From the NCBI RefSeq assembly GCF_011751745.2, contig NZ_CP061170.1, positions 372,001-436,000 of the forward strand: a stretch of DNA of 64,000 nucleotides, given 5' to 3'. This document shows, one piece after another, positions 32,106 through 42,200 of this stretch. Position 1 is the first letter of the stretch; every line of letters begins with the position of its first letter. Origin of the DNA: Paramicrobacterium fandaimingii (GTDB lineage: Bacteria > Actinomycetota > Actinomycetes > Actinomycetales > Microbacteriaceae). Position numbers and translations under genes: made by a program. The notes beneath the pieces are model-generated. The model searched no databases. It saw only the letters and a list, made by a program, of their open reading frames with translations, and was not told where the DNA came from.

Positions 32106-33890
32106 CTACTCTGCGTCGCGCTCCTTCGGCTTCGCGTCGACGCCGGCGTCCTTGCGCTGCTGCGCAGTAATGGGCGCCGGAGCCTGCGTGAGCGGGTCGA
32201 AGCCGTTGCCGGTCTTCGGAAAGGCGATGACCTCGCGAATCGAGTCGGAGCCGGTCAGAAGAGCGACGATGCGGTCCCAGCCGAGAGCAATGCCGCCGTG
32301 GGGCGGGGCGCCGAAGGCGAAGGCATCGAGGAGGAAGCCGAACTTGGTCCGCGCCTGCTCCTCGTCGAGCCCCATGAGAGCGAACACCCGCTCCTGAACA
32401 TCGCGCTGGTGGATGCGGATGGAACCGCCGCCCAGCTCGTTGCCATTGCAGACGATGTCGTACGCGTACGACAGTGCGCTCTCGGGGTCGGTGTCGAAGG
32501 TGTCGAGAAACTCAGGCTTCGGCGATGTGAATGCGTGGTGAACGGCCGTCCAGCGTCCGCTTCCCACCGCCACGTCTCCCGATGCGACGGCGTCTTCGGC
32601 CGGCTCGAACATGGGAGCGTCGACGATCCAGACGAACGCCCATTCGCTTTCATCGATGAGCCCGGCGGCCTGACCGACCTCAAGGCGGGCGGCGCCGAGC
32701 AGCGCGCGCGAATCGCGGACGGAACCCGCGGCGAAGAAGATCGCATCTCCGGCCTTCGCACCGACAGCATCCGCGAGCCCGTCCCGCTCAGCATCGCTGA
32801 GGTTCTTGGCGACGGGTCCGCCGAGCGTGCCGTCGTCGCCGATCGTGACATAGGCAAGGCCCTTTGCCCCACGACCGCGCGCCCACTCCTGCCAAGCGTC
32901 GAACCCGCGGCGAGGTGTCGAAGCGCCGCCAGGGAAGACGATTGCGCCGACATAGGGGTTCTGGAACACGCGGAAGTCTGTGCCGGCGAAGTACTCGGTG
33001 AGCTCGGTGATCTCGAGGCCGAAGCGCAGGTCGGGCTTATCGCTGCCGTATTTCTCCATGGCCTCGGCATAGGTCATGCGCGGAATCGGCGTCGGGATCG
33101 TGTGCCCGATGAGCGACCAGACCGCAGAGACGATCTTCTCGCCGATGGCGATGACGTCTTCTTGGTCGACGAAGCTCATCTCGACGTCGAGCTGGGTGAA
33201 CTCCGGCTGGCGGTCAGCGCGGAAGTCTTCGTCGCGGTAACAACGGGCGATCTGGTAGTAGCGCTCCATTCCCGCCACCATGAGCAGCTGCTTGAAGAGC
33301 TGCGGTGACTGGGGGAGTGCGTACCACGACCCGGGGTTCAGGCGCGCAGGAACAACGAAGTCTCGGGCGCCCTCTGGCGTGGAGCGCGTGAGCGTCGGCG
33401 TTTCGATCTCCACGAAATCCAGCTCGTCGAGCACGTCTCGCGCCGCTTTATTCGCCTTCGAGCGCAGCCGAAGCGCGCGCGCCGGCTCGGGACGACGCAG
33501 ATCGAGGTAGCGGTGCTTCAGCCGCGCTTCCTCCCCGATCGTCTCGGTGCCGTCGAGCGCTGTCGACACCTGGAACGGCAGCGCCGCCGACTCGCCCAAC
33601 ACGGTGACTGAATCGGCGATCACTTCGATCTGACCCGTCGAGAGGTTCTCGTTGGCGTTGCCCTCTGGCCGCGTGTTCACGGTGCCCGTCACCTGCAGCA
33701 CGTACTCCGACCGCAGGGGGTGGGCTACCTCCTCGTCGCGGATGACCACCTGGGCGATGCCCGACGCATCGCGCAAATCGATGAAGGCAACTCCTCCGTG
33801 ATCGCGGCGACGATCGACCCAACCGGCGAGAGTGACGGTCTCGTCCAGCTGCTCGAGCCCGAGGGTTCCGGCGTTGTGAGTGCGAAGCAC
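32106..33890 (-). CDS. aspS: Aspartate-tRNA ligase
   Basis: 594 residues, the normal bacterial length. The N-terminal OB-fold binds the anticodon ([22 protein letters not shown]). The class II catalytic core has motif 2 in [21 protein letters not shown] and motif 3 in [14 protein letters not shown], with the bacterial GAD insertion between (about 300-420). It charges tRNA-Asp in the cytoplasm. The discriminating or non-discriminating character cannot be judged safely. It is convergent with the MmyB-like regulator and divergent from the phosphatase gene. Confidence 0.97.
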   Translation of the reverse strand: MLRTHNAGTLGLEQLDETVTLAGWVDRRRDHGGVAFIDLRDASGIAQVVIRDEEVAHPLRSEYVLQVTGTVNTRPEGNANENLSTGQIEVIADSVTVLGESAALPFQVSTALDGTETIGEEARLKHRYLDLRRPEPARALRLRSKANKAARDVLDELDFVEIETPTLTRSTPEGARDFVVPARLNPGSWYALPQSPQLFKQLLMVAGMERYYQIARCYRDEDFRADRQPEFTQLDVEMSFVDQEDVIAIGEKIVSAVWSLIGHTIPTPIPRMTYAEAMEKYGSDKPDLRFGLEITELTEYFAGTDFRVFQNPYVGAIVFPGGASTPRRGFDAWQEWARGRGAKGLAYVTIGDDGTLGGPVAKNLSDAERDGLADAVGAKAGDAIFFAAGSVRDSRALLGAARLEVGQAAGLIDESEWAFVWIVDAPMFEPAEDAVASGDVAVGSGRWTAVHHAFTSPKPEFLDTFDTDPESALSYAYDIVCNGNELGGGSIRIHQRDVQERVFALMGLDEEQARTKFGFLLDAFAFGAPPHGGIALGWDRIVALLTGSDSIREVIAFPKTGNGFDPLTQAPAPITAQQRKDAGVDAKPKERDAE

Positions 33891-34052
33891 AGAAAGGTCC
33901 TTTCCGCCCGATGAGGTGGGAGGATGCCGTGCAGAATCGCCGCCCCTCCCGAGGCATTCGACAAGTCTACGTGCACGCTCGCGCCGCCGATGCCAGAGCG
34001 GCGTTCGGTTTCTCGGCAGATTCCTAGCTCTACAGAACGTAGACTAAGGGTC

Positions 34053-34688
34053 GTGGCTGCCTCCCAGATCCACCTCGTCCGTCACGGCGAGGTGCACAAT
34101 CCCTCGCACGTTCTGTACGGGCGCATTCCCGGATTCGGGCTCTCTGACCGCGGTCGCAGCATGGCGAAGGCGGCCGCAGACGAGCTCGCAGAGCACGAAC
34201 GCCCCGTTTCTCGCGTGATCGCGTCACCGCTGCAGCGCACGCAGGAGTCGGCGGCGCCCATTGCCGCGGCATTCGACCTGCCGATCGAGAACGATTCGCG
34301 GCTCATCGAGCCGAGCAACTACTTCGAGGGAATGCGCATGAGCAGTGCGCTGCGCAATCCGCGCAATTGGTACGCGGTGCGCAACCCCCGCAAGCCGAGC
34401 TGGGGCGAGCCATTTGCCGACATTGCCTCCCGCATGCGCGAGACAATCGCCGAGGCATGGGAGTCCACCGAGTCGGGCGACATCGTGCTGGTGAGTCATC
34501 AGCTTCCGATCTGGATGGCCCATTCCAGCATCCTGGGCATTCCCCTTCATCATGACCCGCGCAAGCGCCGCTGCTCGCTGTCGAGCATCACGACTCTCGA
34601 ATACACGGGGAAGCGCTTTGTCGAGGTTGGCTACTCTGAGCCAGCTCTGCTGCTGACCGCCGGTGCCGTCGACGTTGGTGCGGTATGA
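34053..34688 (+). CDS. Histidine phosphatase family protein (phosphoglycerate-mutase-like)
   Basis: 211 residues. The catalytic His lies in the N-terminal HLVRHGEVHNP, with the second Arg in VIASPLQRTQESA, the acid Glu in the middle and the late His in VLVSHQLPIWM. GTG 34053 fits the family's N-terminus and has AAGGG four bases upstream; longer frames are improbable. It overlaps the tlpA-like gene by four bases, a standard actinobacterial gene order in which its link to cytochrome c maturation is unknown. Confidence 0.9.
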   Translation: MAASQIHLVRHGEVHNPSHVLYGRIPGFGLSDRGRSMAKAAADELAEHERPVSRVIASPLQRTQESAAPIAAAFDLPIENDSRLIEPSNYFEGMRMSSALRNPRNWYAVRNPRKPSWGEPFADIASRMRETIAEAWESTESGDIVLVSHQLPIWMAHSSILGIPLHHDPRKRRCSLSSITTLEYTGKRFVEVGYSEPALLLTAGAVDVGAV

Positions 34689-35293
34689 CGCGATCACGAC
34701 AGGCCGGGCGGATGCTGTCGGCTGCCGCCGCCGCGCTTGCCACCGTGCTTCTTGTCGCCGGCTGCTCCGAAGACCCCCTCGCCGAGCAGTACAAAGAGGG
34801 CAGCAGCAAGGGCTACATCGCGGGCGACGGCTCTGTGATGGAGATCGCCGAGTCCGACCGCGGCAAGCCTGTCGAGTTCTCGGGAACCACCGAATCCGGT
34901 GACACGATCTCGTCGAGTGACCTCGTCGGAGACGTCGTCGTCGTCAACTTCTGGTACGCCTCGTGCGCTCCGTGCCGTGCCGAAGCGCCCATTCTCGACG
35001 AGGTGTACGACGAGCACAGCGATGACGGCGTCGCGTTCGTCGGCGTGAACCTGCGCGACCAGCCGGGCACCGCGGCATCGTTCAACGAGACCTATGACGT
35101 TGGCTATTCGTCGATCATCGACGTCGACACGGGAACCGTGAAGCTCGCGTTCGCCGACACCGTGCCGCCCAACAGCGTGCCGACAACGATCGTCCTTGAC
35201 AAGCAGGGGCGGGTCTCTGCCCGCATTCTCGGAGCCGTGCCCGACACATCGATTCTGTCGACGCTCGTCGAAGACGCCGTCGCGGAGAACTGA
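34685..35293 (+). CDS. TlpA/ResA-type thiol-disulfide oxidoreductase lipoprotein
   Basis: 202 residues. The signal peptide ends in the lipobox VAGC with Cys27, and the thioredoxin domain has the redox site WYASCAPC (Cys94, Cys97) and the cis-Pro segment VPPNSVPTTIVLD. It keeps the CxxCH haem-binding Cys of apocytochrome c reduced, on the outer side of the membrane. It receives electrons from CcdA, whose gene starts two bases downstream. ATG start with four-base overlap with the phosphatase gene. Confidence 0.93.
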   Translation: MTRSRQAGRMLSAAAAALATVLLVAGCSEDPLAEQYKEGSSKGYIAGDGSVMEIAESDRGKPVEFSGTTESGDTISSSDLVGDVVVVNFWYASCAPCRAEAPILDEVYDEHSDDGVAFVGVNLRDQPGTAASFNETYDVGYSSIIDVDTGTVKLAFADTVPPNSVPTTIVLDKQGRVSARILGAVPDTSILSTLVEDAVAEN

Positions 35294-35294
35294 C

Positions 35295-36047
35295 GTGAAC
35301 CCCGGAGACATCGTCATCAGCGGCCAGCTGCTGCTCGCCATCCCCATCGCAGCGCTCGCCGGACTCGTCTCGTTCGCCTCGCCGTGCGTTCTGCCCCTGG
35401 TTCCGGGGTACCTCGCCTATGTGGGCGGCGCGACAACGGCGCAGCAGGGTGCTTCCGCCCCGGCCCGTGACCGCGCACGACTGATGATCGGCGTCGTTCT
35501 CTTCATCGCGGGGTTCTCTGCCATCTTCACCGCATACGGCTTCGCATTCGGCGGCCTCGGTCGCTGGCTCGTCGCCTATGGGCCGCTTATCACGCAGATT
35601 CTCGGCGCCGTCGTCATTGTCATGGGGCTCATCTTCATTGGCCAAGTCACGTTCATGCAGCGAACGTTTCGCCCGTCGTGGCAGCCCAAGACGGGGCTCT
35701 GGGGAGCGCCGCTTCTCGGCATTGTGTTCGGCATCGGCTGGGCACCGTGCGTTGGCCCGACGCTCGTGGCGATTCAGTCGCTCAGCTTCGGCTCGGCGTC
35801 GCCGTGGCGTGGAGCACTTCTCAGCTTCGTGTACTGCCTCGGCCTCGGCATCCCGTTCATCATCATGGCTCTCGGCGCCACCTGGGCAACGAAGAGCGTC
35901 ACGTTCCTTCGCCGCCACATTCGCGCAATCAACATTGTGGGCGGCGTTCTGCTCATTGTCATCGGTCTGCTCATGGTCACCGGAATCTGGACGTCCCTGA
36001 TCAGCATGCTCGCGGGGGTGATGCCGAACTTTGTCCCGGCCATCTGA
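35295..36047 (+). CDS. ccdA: CcdA-family cytochrome c biogenesis membrane protein
   Basis: 250 residues, six helices. The first helix contains FASPCVLPLVPGYLAYVGG with the redox-active Cys, and the fourth GIGWAPCVGPTL with the second, the typical CcdA pair. It moves electrons from cytoplasmic thioredoxin across the membrane to TlpA. GTG 35295 is chosen as start, following the tlpA stop by one base. It overlaps the resB-like gene by 17 bases. Confidence 0.94.
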   Translation: MNPGDIVISGQLLLAIPIAALAGLVSFASPCVLPLVPGYLAYVGGATTAQQGASAPARDRARLMIGVVLFIAGFSAIFTAYGFAFGGLGRWLVAYGPLITQILGAVVIVMGLIFIGQVTFMQRTFRPSWQPKTGLWGAPLLGIVFGIGWAPCVGPTLVAIQSLSFGSASPWRGALLSFVYCLGLGIPFIIMALGATWATKSVTFLRRHIRAINIVGGVLLIVIGLLMVTGIWTSLISMLAGVMPNFVPAI

Positions 36048-37713
36048 TTACACTGACGGGCACGACGACGGTCCAGCCGTCGAGCAGCCTCTCTCGCAGC
36101 CCAAGCTCGGCATTGTGGGCTGGCTGCGCTGGATCTGGCGCCAGCTCACGAGCATGCGCACGGCGCTTCTGCTTCTGCTTCTGCTCGCAATCGCGGCGAT
36201 TCCCGGTTCCCTCGTTCCGCAGCGATCGAGCGATCCCAACGGCGTTACGCAGTACTTCACCGAGCATCCTGACCTGGCACCGGCGCTCGACAAGATTCAG
36301 ATGTTCGACGTCTTCACGTCTGCCTGGTTCTCGGCCATTTACATTCTGCTGTTCACCTCGCTCATCGGCTGCGTCATTCCGCGCGTCAAGCACCACCTCG
36401 GCGCTCTGCGCGCCAAGCCGCCGCGCACGCCGGCTCGCCTGAGCCGCCTTGGCGACTTCAGCGAGGCCACGTACAGCGCAGATGACGGCGTCGAGGCGGA
36501 TGCCGCGGGCGCGGTGTCATCGGCACGCGACCTGCTGAAGAAATCCGGGTACCGCGTTGCGCTCTACGAGACGCCGGCAACGCGCACGGCTCCAGCCAGC
36601 ATTTCGGTGTCGGCCGAGCGTGGCTACCTGCGCGAGACCGGCAACCTCATCTTCCACTCGGCACTGCTGCTGATTCTGCTCGTCGTCGGCATCGGCGGCG
36701 GCTTCAGCTACTCAGGGCAGCGCGTCGTCGTCGAGGGCCAGACGTTCGTCAATGTGCTCGGCGACTACGATTCGTTCAGCCCCGGCCGGTTCTTCGACCC
36801 AGCGGAGCTTGCCCCCTATTCGCTCACGCTCGACACCTTCAACGTCGACTACGAGACCGAGAACATCAATGCATACGGGCAGGCGATCGACTTCGAGGCG
36901 AACGTCACGGCGCGCACTCCGTCAGGGGACGGCAAAGACACGGCGATCAAGGTGAACGACCCGCTGCGTTTCGAAGGGTCTGACGTCTACCTTCTGGGTA
37001 ACGGCTACGCTCCGACCGTCACGGTGAAAGATCCAGAAGGCAACGTCGTCTTCACCGACTCGATTCCCTTTCTGCCGCAAGACTCATCAACGCTTACCTC
37101 GGTTGGCGTCGTGAAGGTTCCCGACGGTCTCAAGAAGCAGCTCGGCATGGTGGGCTTCTTCTACCCCACGGCCTACCCGCTTGAAACCGGGGCCTATACC
37201 TCGACGTATCCGGGACTCGAGTACCCGCTGCTCACGCTCAACGTGTACTCGGGCGATCTGGGCCTTGACGGCGGCATTCCGAAATCGGTGTATGCGCTCG
37301 AGGTCGACGGCATGACACCGCTGACGGGCGGAGACACCGGCGTTGATTCCATCGAGCTCATGCCAGGCCAGAGTGCAGACCTGCCGAATGGCTTGGGAAC
37401 GATCGAGTTTGTCAATGAGAACCCCAAGGCGAAGGCCTTCGAGGGCTCTGTTCATCGCTTCGCGTCGTTCGACATTCACGATGACAAGACGCAGCTGGGC
37501 GTCGCGATCGGCGCGGGACTTGTGCTGCTCGGCCTGCTCACGTCGCTCTTCGTTCCCCGCCGCCGCGTCTGGGTGAAGGCAACGGACAACGAAGACGGAT
37601 CCGTGCGCATTGAGTACGCGGGGCTGGCACGCGGTGAAGATCCAGGGCTCTCGGATGCCGTCGAGGCCGTCGCCTACAGGCACGGCACTGCGCTGGGGGT
37701 GGAACGCGAATGA
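36031..37713 (+). CDS. resB: ResB-family cytochrome c biogenesis protein
   Basis: 560 residues. Three N-terminal membrane helices (LTSMRTALLLLLLLAIAAIPGSLVPQR and others), a large external domain and a fourth helix near the C-terminus (LGVAIGAGLVLLGLLTSLFVPRRRVWV) form the ResB pattern. With CcsB it makes the system II haem lyase that attaches haem to apocytochromes c outside the cell. The start is TTG, inside the end of ccdA. The DUF3054 gene overlaps its stop by four bases. Confidence 0.93.
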   Translation: MSRPSDYTDGHDDGPAVEQPLSQPKLGIVGWLRWIWRQLTSMRTALLLLLLLAIAAIPGSLVPQRSSDPNGVTQYFTEHPDLAPALDKIQMFDVFTSAWFSAIYILLFTSLIGCVIPRVKHHLGALRAKPPRTPARLSRLGDFSEATYSADDGVEADAAGAVSSARDLLKKSGYRVALYETPATRTAPASISVSAERGYLRETGNLIFHSALLLILLVVGIGGGFSYSGQRVVVEGQTFVNVLGDYDSFSPGRFFDPAELAPYSLTLDTFNVDYETENINAYGQAIDFEANVTARTPSGDGKDTAIKVNDPLRFEGSDVYLLGNGYAPTVTVKDPEGNVVFTDSIPFLPQDSSTLTSVGVVKVPDGLKKQLGMVGFFYPTAYPLETGAYTSTYPGLEYPLLTLNVYSGDLGLDGGIPKSVYALEVDGMTPLTGGDTGVDSIELMPGQSADLPNGLGTIEFVNENPKAKAFEGSVHRFASFDIHDDKTQLGVAIGAGLVLLGLLTSLFVPRRRVWVKATDNEDGSVRIEYAGLARGEDPGLSDAVEAVAYRHGTALGVERE

Positions 37714-38087
37714 TCATTCTTGCTCTCGCCCTCGACGTCGTTCTGACCCTTGTGTTCGCCATCTCCGGGCGCTCAAGCCATGCAGAGGCGCTCGACCTGG
37801 TGGGAATCTGGGGCACGTGGTGGCCGTTCCTCGTCGCGCTCGCCGTGGGCTGGATCGTCACGCTTGCGTGGCGCCGACCGCTGAGCGTCGTACGCACCGG
37901 CATCCCTCTCTGGATCATCACCGTTGCCGGCGGAATGCTGCTGCGTGCGGCATCCGGTCAAGGCACAGCACTGCCATTCATCATCGTCGCCACCATCGTG
38001 CTCGGCCTTGCGTTGGTCGGGTGGCGCCTCATCGCGCTGCTGGTGCGCACCGTTCGCGCCCGCAGCGCGCGAGAATCGAAGGAGTAG
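37710..38087 (+). CDS. DUF3054-type small membrane protein
   Basis: 125 residues with four hydrophobic helices and the DUF3054-like opening ALDVVLTLVFAISGRSSH, then WGTWWPFLVALAVGWIVTLAWRRP and GIPLWIITVAGGMLLRAASG. Function is unknown. Being set between resB and ccsB with an ATGA overlap and a short gap suggests it is co-expressed with the cytochrome c maturation genes; whether it takes part is open. Confidence 0.85.
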   Translation: MIILALALDVVLTLVFAISGRSSHAEALDLVGIWGTWWPFLVALAVGWIVTLAWRRPLSVVRTGIPLWIITVAGGMLLRAASGQGTALPFIIVATIVLGLALVGWRLIALLVRTVRARSARESKE

Positions 38088-38096
38088 CCTTACACC

Positions 38097-39104
38097 GTGG
38101 ATCTCAACTCGTTCTCCCTGCTGGCCCTGTGGTCGGCGACGGCGCTGTATGCGCTTGCGCTCATCGCGTTCGCCCTCGACCTCGGCCGCCGAAGCGCCGA
38201 GGTGAGAGAGGCAGCGGATGCCGTCGACTCGGCGGCTGCGGCGTCGGCACAGTCCGAGGCGACTGCGCAGGCAGGAGGCGGCGTCGCCGTGAAGACGCGC
38301 CCCGCCGCGAAGAAGGGCAACGTCGCGCCCGCGGTCACCGCGAAGCGCTCGCCTTCGTTGCGATCCGCCATGGCGCTCATGGTGCTGGGTTTCCTTCTGC
38401 ACGTGGCTGCCGACGTGACGCGCGGTATTGCCGCCGAACGCGTGCCGTGGGCGAACCTCTACGAGTTCGTCATGACGGGCACGATGCTCGTCGTCGCCGT
38501 GTTCCTCGTTGTGAACATCAAGGTCGACCTGCGCTATCTCGGCACGTTCATCTCGCTGCTCGTCGTATCGCTGCTGTGCATGGGCACGATCAACTTCTAC
38601 GTCGAGGTCGCCCCGCTGCCTCCCGCGCTGCAGTCAGCGTGGCTCGTGATTCACGTGTTCCTCGCGACGACGGCTATGGGCTTCTTGGCGCTTGGCTGCG
38701 CGCTGAGCATTCTGCAGCTCATCCAGGCGCGCACGGAGGGGCGCAAGGCATCGCTCGGCGACCTGAAGCTGAAGTTCATGGCGACGTTCCCGTCGGCGCA
38801 GCGGCTTGAGAACCTCGCGTACCGCACGATCATCGTCGGCTTCGTGCTGTGGACGTTCACGCTCATCGCCGGCTCGATCTGGGCCGAGGCCGCGTGGGGT
38901 CGCTATTGGGGCTGGGACACCAAAGAAGTCTGGACCTTCATCGTCTGGGTGATCTACGCCGGGTTCGTGCACGCGCGGGCGACCAAGGGCTGGCGCGGCG
39001 GCCGTGCCGCGTGGCTGGCGATCATCGGCTTTGCAACGGTGATCTTCAACTTCACCGTGGTGAACATCTTCTTCAACGGGCTGCACAGCTACTCGGGGCT
39101 GTAG
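38097..39104 (+). CDS. ccsB: CcsB-type cytochrome c biogenesis protein
   Basis: 335 residues with about eight membrane helices and a linker after the first. The haem-handling tryptophan-rich motif reads WGRYWGWDTKEVWTFIVWVIY, flanked by conserved His residues (HVFLATTAMGFLALG, FVHAR and the late LHSYSGL). It is the partner of ResB in system II haem attachment. GTG start at 38097. It ends the cytochrome c maturation operon and is followed by inverted repeats. Confidence 0.94.
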   Translation: MDLNSFSLLALWSATALYALALIAFALDLGRRSAEVREAADAVDSAAAASAQSEATAQAGGGVAVKTRPAAKKGNVAPAVTAKRSPSLRSAMALMVLGFLLHVAADVTRGIAAERVPWANLYEFVMTGTMLVVAVFLVVNIKVDLRYLGTFISLLVVSLLCMGTINFYVEVAPLPPALQSAWLVIHVFLATTAMGFLALGCALSILQLIQARTEGRKASLGDLKLKFMATFPSAQRLENLAYRTIIVGFVLWTFTLIAGSIWAEAAWGRYWGWDTKEVWTFIVWVIYAGFVHARATKGWRGGRAAWLAIIGFATVIFNFTVVNIFFNGLHSYSGL

Positions 39105-39132
39105 GTCGGCCCACGGTGTGAATCACCACGCC

Positions 39133-39190
39133 TTCATCTGTCAAAGATGGCTTGCAGCGCGCCCGCTGGGAGCCATCTTTGACATCTGAA
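39133..39190. repeat. Large inverted repeat downstream of ccsB
   Basis: Two 20-base arms (39133-39152 and 39171-39190) match at 18 positions, with a perfect 14-base core TGTCAAAGATGGCT, and enclose an 18-base loop. It has no T-run but may terminate transcription; it also somewhat resembles the ends of the 66-bp element found at 45880 and 50249. Confidence 0.6.
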
Positions 39191-39201
39191 TCATTGTCAG
39201 C

Positions 39202-39222
39202 GGGCGTAGCAGCGGCGGATGC
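39202..39222. repeat. Left copy of a 21-bp direct repeat bracketing the amylase gene
   Basis: This stretch, beginning GGGCGTAGCAGCGG and ending CGGATGC, is identical over 21 bases and in the same direction to 43795-43815. There it is the 3' end of the menC coding sequence. It looks like a duplication edge. Confidence 0.75.
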
Positions 39223-39237
39223 CCCACGTCGACGAAA

Positions 39238-39270
39238 CAGTGGGCGGGACTCTGAGAGTCCCGCCCACTG
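39238..39270. terminator. Terminator-like hairpin after the amylase gene
   Basis: A perfect 15-bp stem starting CAGTGGGCGGGACTC with three-base loop TGA, 14 bases downstream of the amylase stop on the minus strand. It can also end transcription coming from ccsB. Confidence 0.75.
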
Positions 39271-39284
39271 TGCTCGACTGTGGT

Positions 39285-42200
39285 TTACGCCCCGATGCGT
39301 GCGAACTGCGCAGTGATCGGGTCCCAATCCTCCTTCTCTGCAGACGTTGACTTGTCGGCTGAATAGGGTTCCGTCGCGACATCGAGCATTGCCGGATCCT
39401 GCGGGAGAGATCCGATCGCCGACTGCCCGAACGTGCTGAGCAGCATTACGCCGATGCCGTTCGCTTCGACAGCATCCCGTGTCGTGCCCAGCGCCGCAAA
39501 CGGGATCTTCATCTCGTAGACGGTGTCTTGCATCGTGTCGTGTGCTGTGTCGAGAAAGTCGATGAATGCACTCGTGTCCGCGAGGTCATCCGGCGTGTAT
39601 CCCTCGTATCCGTTGGCGTCGACACCCATGAGCGAGGCGCCGTAGAACCCGTCACCATAGGCATACGAGATCGCCGCTTCGTCGAACCCGACAGCGTTCG
39701 CGGGCTCGTAGTCGAAAGCACCGGATGCGTTGAGCGAGAACATCGCCGGCTCGCCTACTCCCGGCTTGCTCGAGAACATCGCGAGATGGTCGACCTCATC
39801 GTTCGAGAACGTTGAGCGGATGCCCCACACACCCTCTTCCGTGCCATCGATTAGTCCGTCTCCGCCCTCGGCCGTCACGTCGAACGCGAGCGCCTGCGGG
39901 ATGTCACCGTTGTACGGCTTTCCGTTGTCGCTGATCGGATAGCCCTGCCCAGGGTCGACGACATCCGTGACGTTGGTGAACTGCCACATCAGATACAGAG
40001 CGTCGTCGTCCCACGCGCTTGAGAGGGAATACAGGTCATAGACCGGCCCTTCGTGGCTGCCGCGAAAGATGCGCGGGTCGTCATTTGCGACGCCCTGCGC
40101 GATCACCATGGCTGGCGTCCACTCCGAGGCGTCACCGTCGACAGTGATCTCGGCGGCTGCTCCGACATTCCCCTCTGGATTCTGCTGGTAATAACCCTCG
40201 GAGTAGTCGGTGCCGGTCGGCTCACCGGGGATTCCCGGGTCGCTCTCGCCCTCGATGGTGGCAGACACAGACTCACTCCAGTCCGACGTATTTCCGGAAC
40301 TGTCGATTGCTTGAACCGTGAATGTGTACGTCGCGCCCGCTGTCAGGTTGTCGAGTGTGAGCGATGGCTTCGTGGCGTCCGTCTTCTTAGTGGCGTCGCC
40401 GTCATTCGAGCGCACCGTGTACGACGCCACGGCGGTGTCGTCCGTCGATGGTGTCCATGTCAGGGTGACAGACGTGCCGTCGACGGTGGCTGCGAGCCCG
40501 GCGGGGGCAGTCGGGGCCGTGGTGTCATCGTCGCCGCGCGTTGTCGTCGAGACCACATCACTCCAGCCGGACAGGTTCCCTGCAGCATCCATTGCCTGCA
40601 CTTTGAAGATGTATTCCTCCCCCGGCGTGAGGTTGAAGAAGCCGATCTCCGTCGCCTCGGTGATGATGCCGAGCGTCGCCTCGCCACCACCCGCCTTGAT
40701 CACGCGATACCCGGCAACGCCGACATTGTCTGTCGCGGCGTTCCACGTGAGCTGAACAGTGTCACCGGATGCTGTGACGGTCAGCCCCGTCGGGGCGGAC
40801 GGCTTCTCTGAGTCGTCTCCTCCCGTCGTGCCCGGTGTCGTGATCTCGACCGCGTCTGAGGCCAGCGATACGCCGCCATCTTCTGCCGTCGCGGTAACGC
40901 TGTACGTGTACGTCGTGCTCTCGCTCACCGACGTGTCAACGTACGACGTGTCAGCGACGTCGGCAGAGACGGTTCCGTCAACGCCACCGGTGCGTGCCAC
41001 TGTGTACTTCGCGATTCCGGAATCGGCCGTCGATGCGTCCCAGCTCACGGTCACGGCGCCGTTGTCGGCGGTGACGGACACGTTCGCGGGTGTTGTCGGC
41101 GTTGTCGCCGGCAGGTCGCACGGTGCGGTTCCGGATACAGATCCGGATGCCACGGCGACCACGTTTCCGCTCACCACGTAGTTCTTTGAGCCGTTGCTGT
41201 CCCACTGGCCCGCGCCGTTATTGAACGCGAACGTGGTTCCCGTGGCACCAGAGTCGATGGTGAGGGTGTACCAGCCGTCGCAGGCCTGCTCCATCGGGAT
41301 GCCCGGAACGGTTGTCCAGTCTCCTTCACCGACGCGGTAGTGAGCGTAGTAAGCATCCCAGTCCTTGTCGGCCTTGTAGAAGACCGTCATGTCTTCGCCG
41401 ACGGGCGGCTCATCGGAGCACGGGTCAGCACTGGTAATGGCACCGTCAGCGATCGCTTGCACCCCAGACGTCAGAGCGAAGTTCTTGTCTCCGTTGTTGT
41501 CCCAGCTGCCAGAACCGTTGGTGAACGCAGCCGTCAAGCCGTCTGCCGTGCCGAGGTTGATCGTTGCTCCGTACCAGCCATTGCAGCGCTCCTGCATCTT
41601 TTCTCCTGGAGCCGTTGTCCATTCGCCATCGCCCACCTGGTAGTGAATGTAGAAATCACTCCAGGTGCCGTTGTCGTGGTAGAAGACCTCTGTGGAGGCA
41701 TCCGGTGACGTCTCACCCGTGGTGACGGATGCCGCGCTGCTTGGCTTCGACGTGTTGGCGCCGTCGGTCGCGGTGACGGTGTACTGATATTCGGTGTCCG
41801 GATCGAGCCCGCTATCGGTGATGGATGTCGACGATCCGGGTGCGGTGAGCGTCGTTTCGCCGTCTGCGCCAGAGCGGGTGATCGTGTAGCCCGTGACAGC
41901 GCAGTCGTCGGTGGATGCTGTCCAGCTCACCGTCACGTTCGTGCCGTCAGCGCTCGCCTCGACGTTCGTCGGGGTGGTCGGCGCCGCAGTGTCTGCGCAC
42001 TCTTGGCCGGCTTTCGCGCCCGCGTGGATCGCGACGGCGCCGTTCGACGGTACGGTCGCCGTGAACGCTCCGCCCGAGACCGTGATGGTGTCGCCGGACC
42101 AGCTGTCACCGTCGCGCGTCGCCTGAATCACGTTGTAATACGTGCCATCGGGAAGCCCGGTCTCGAACGTGCGAGTCAGCTCGCTACCGCCCCGGTTGAT

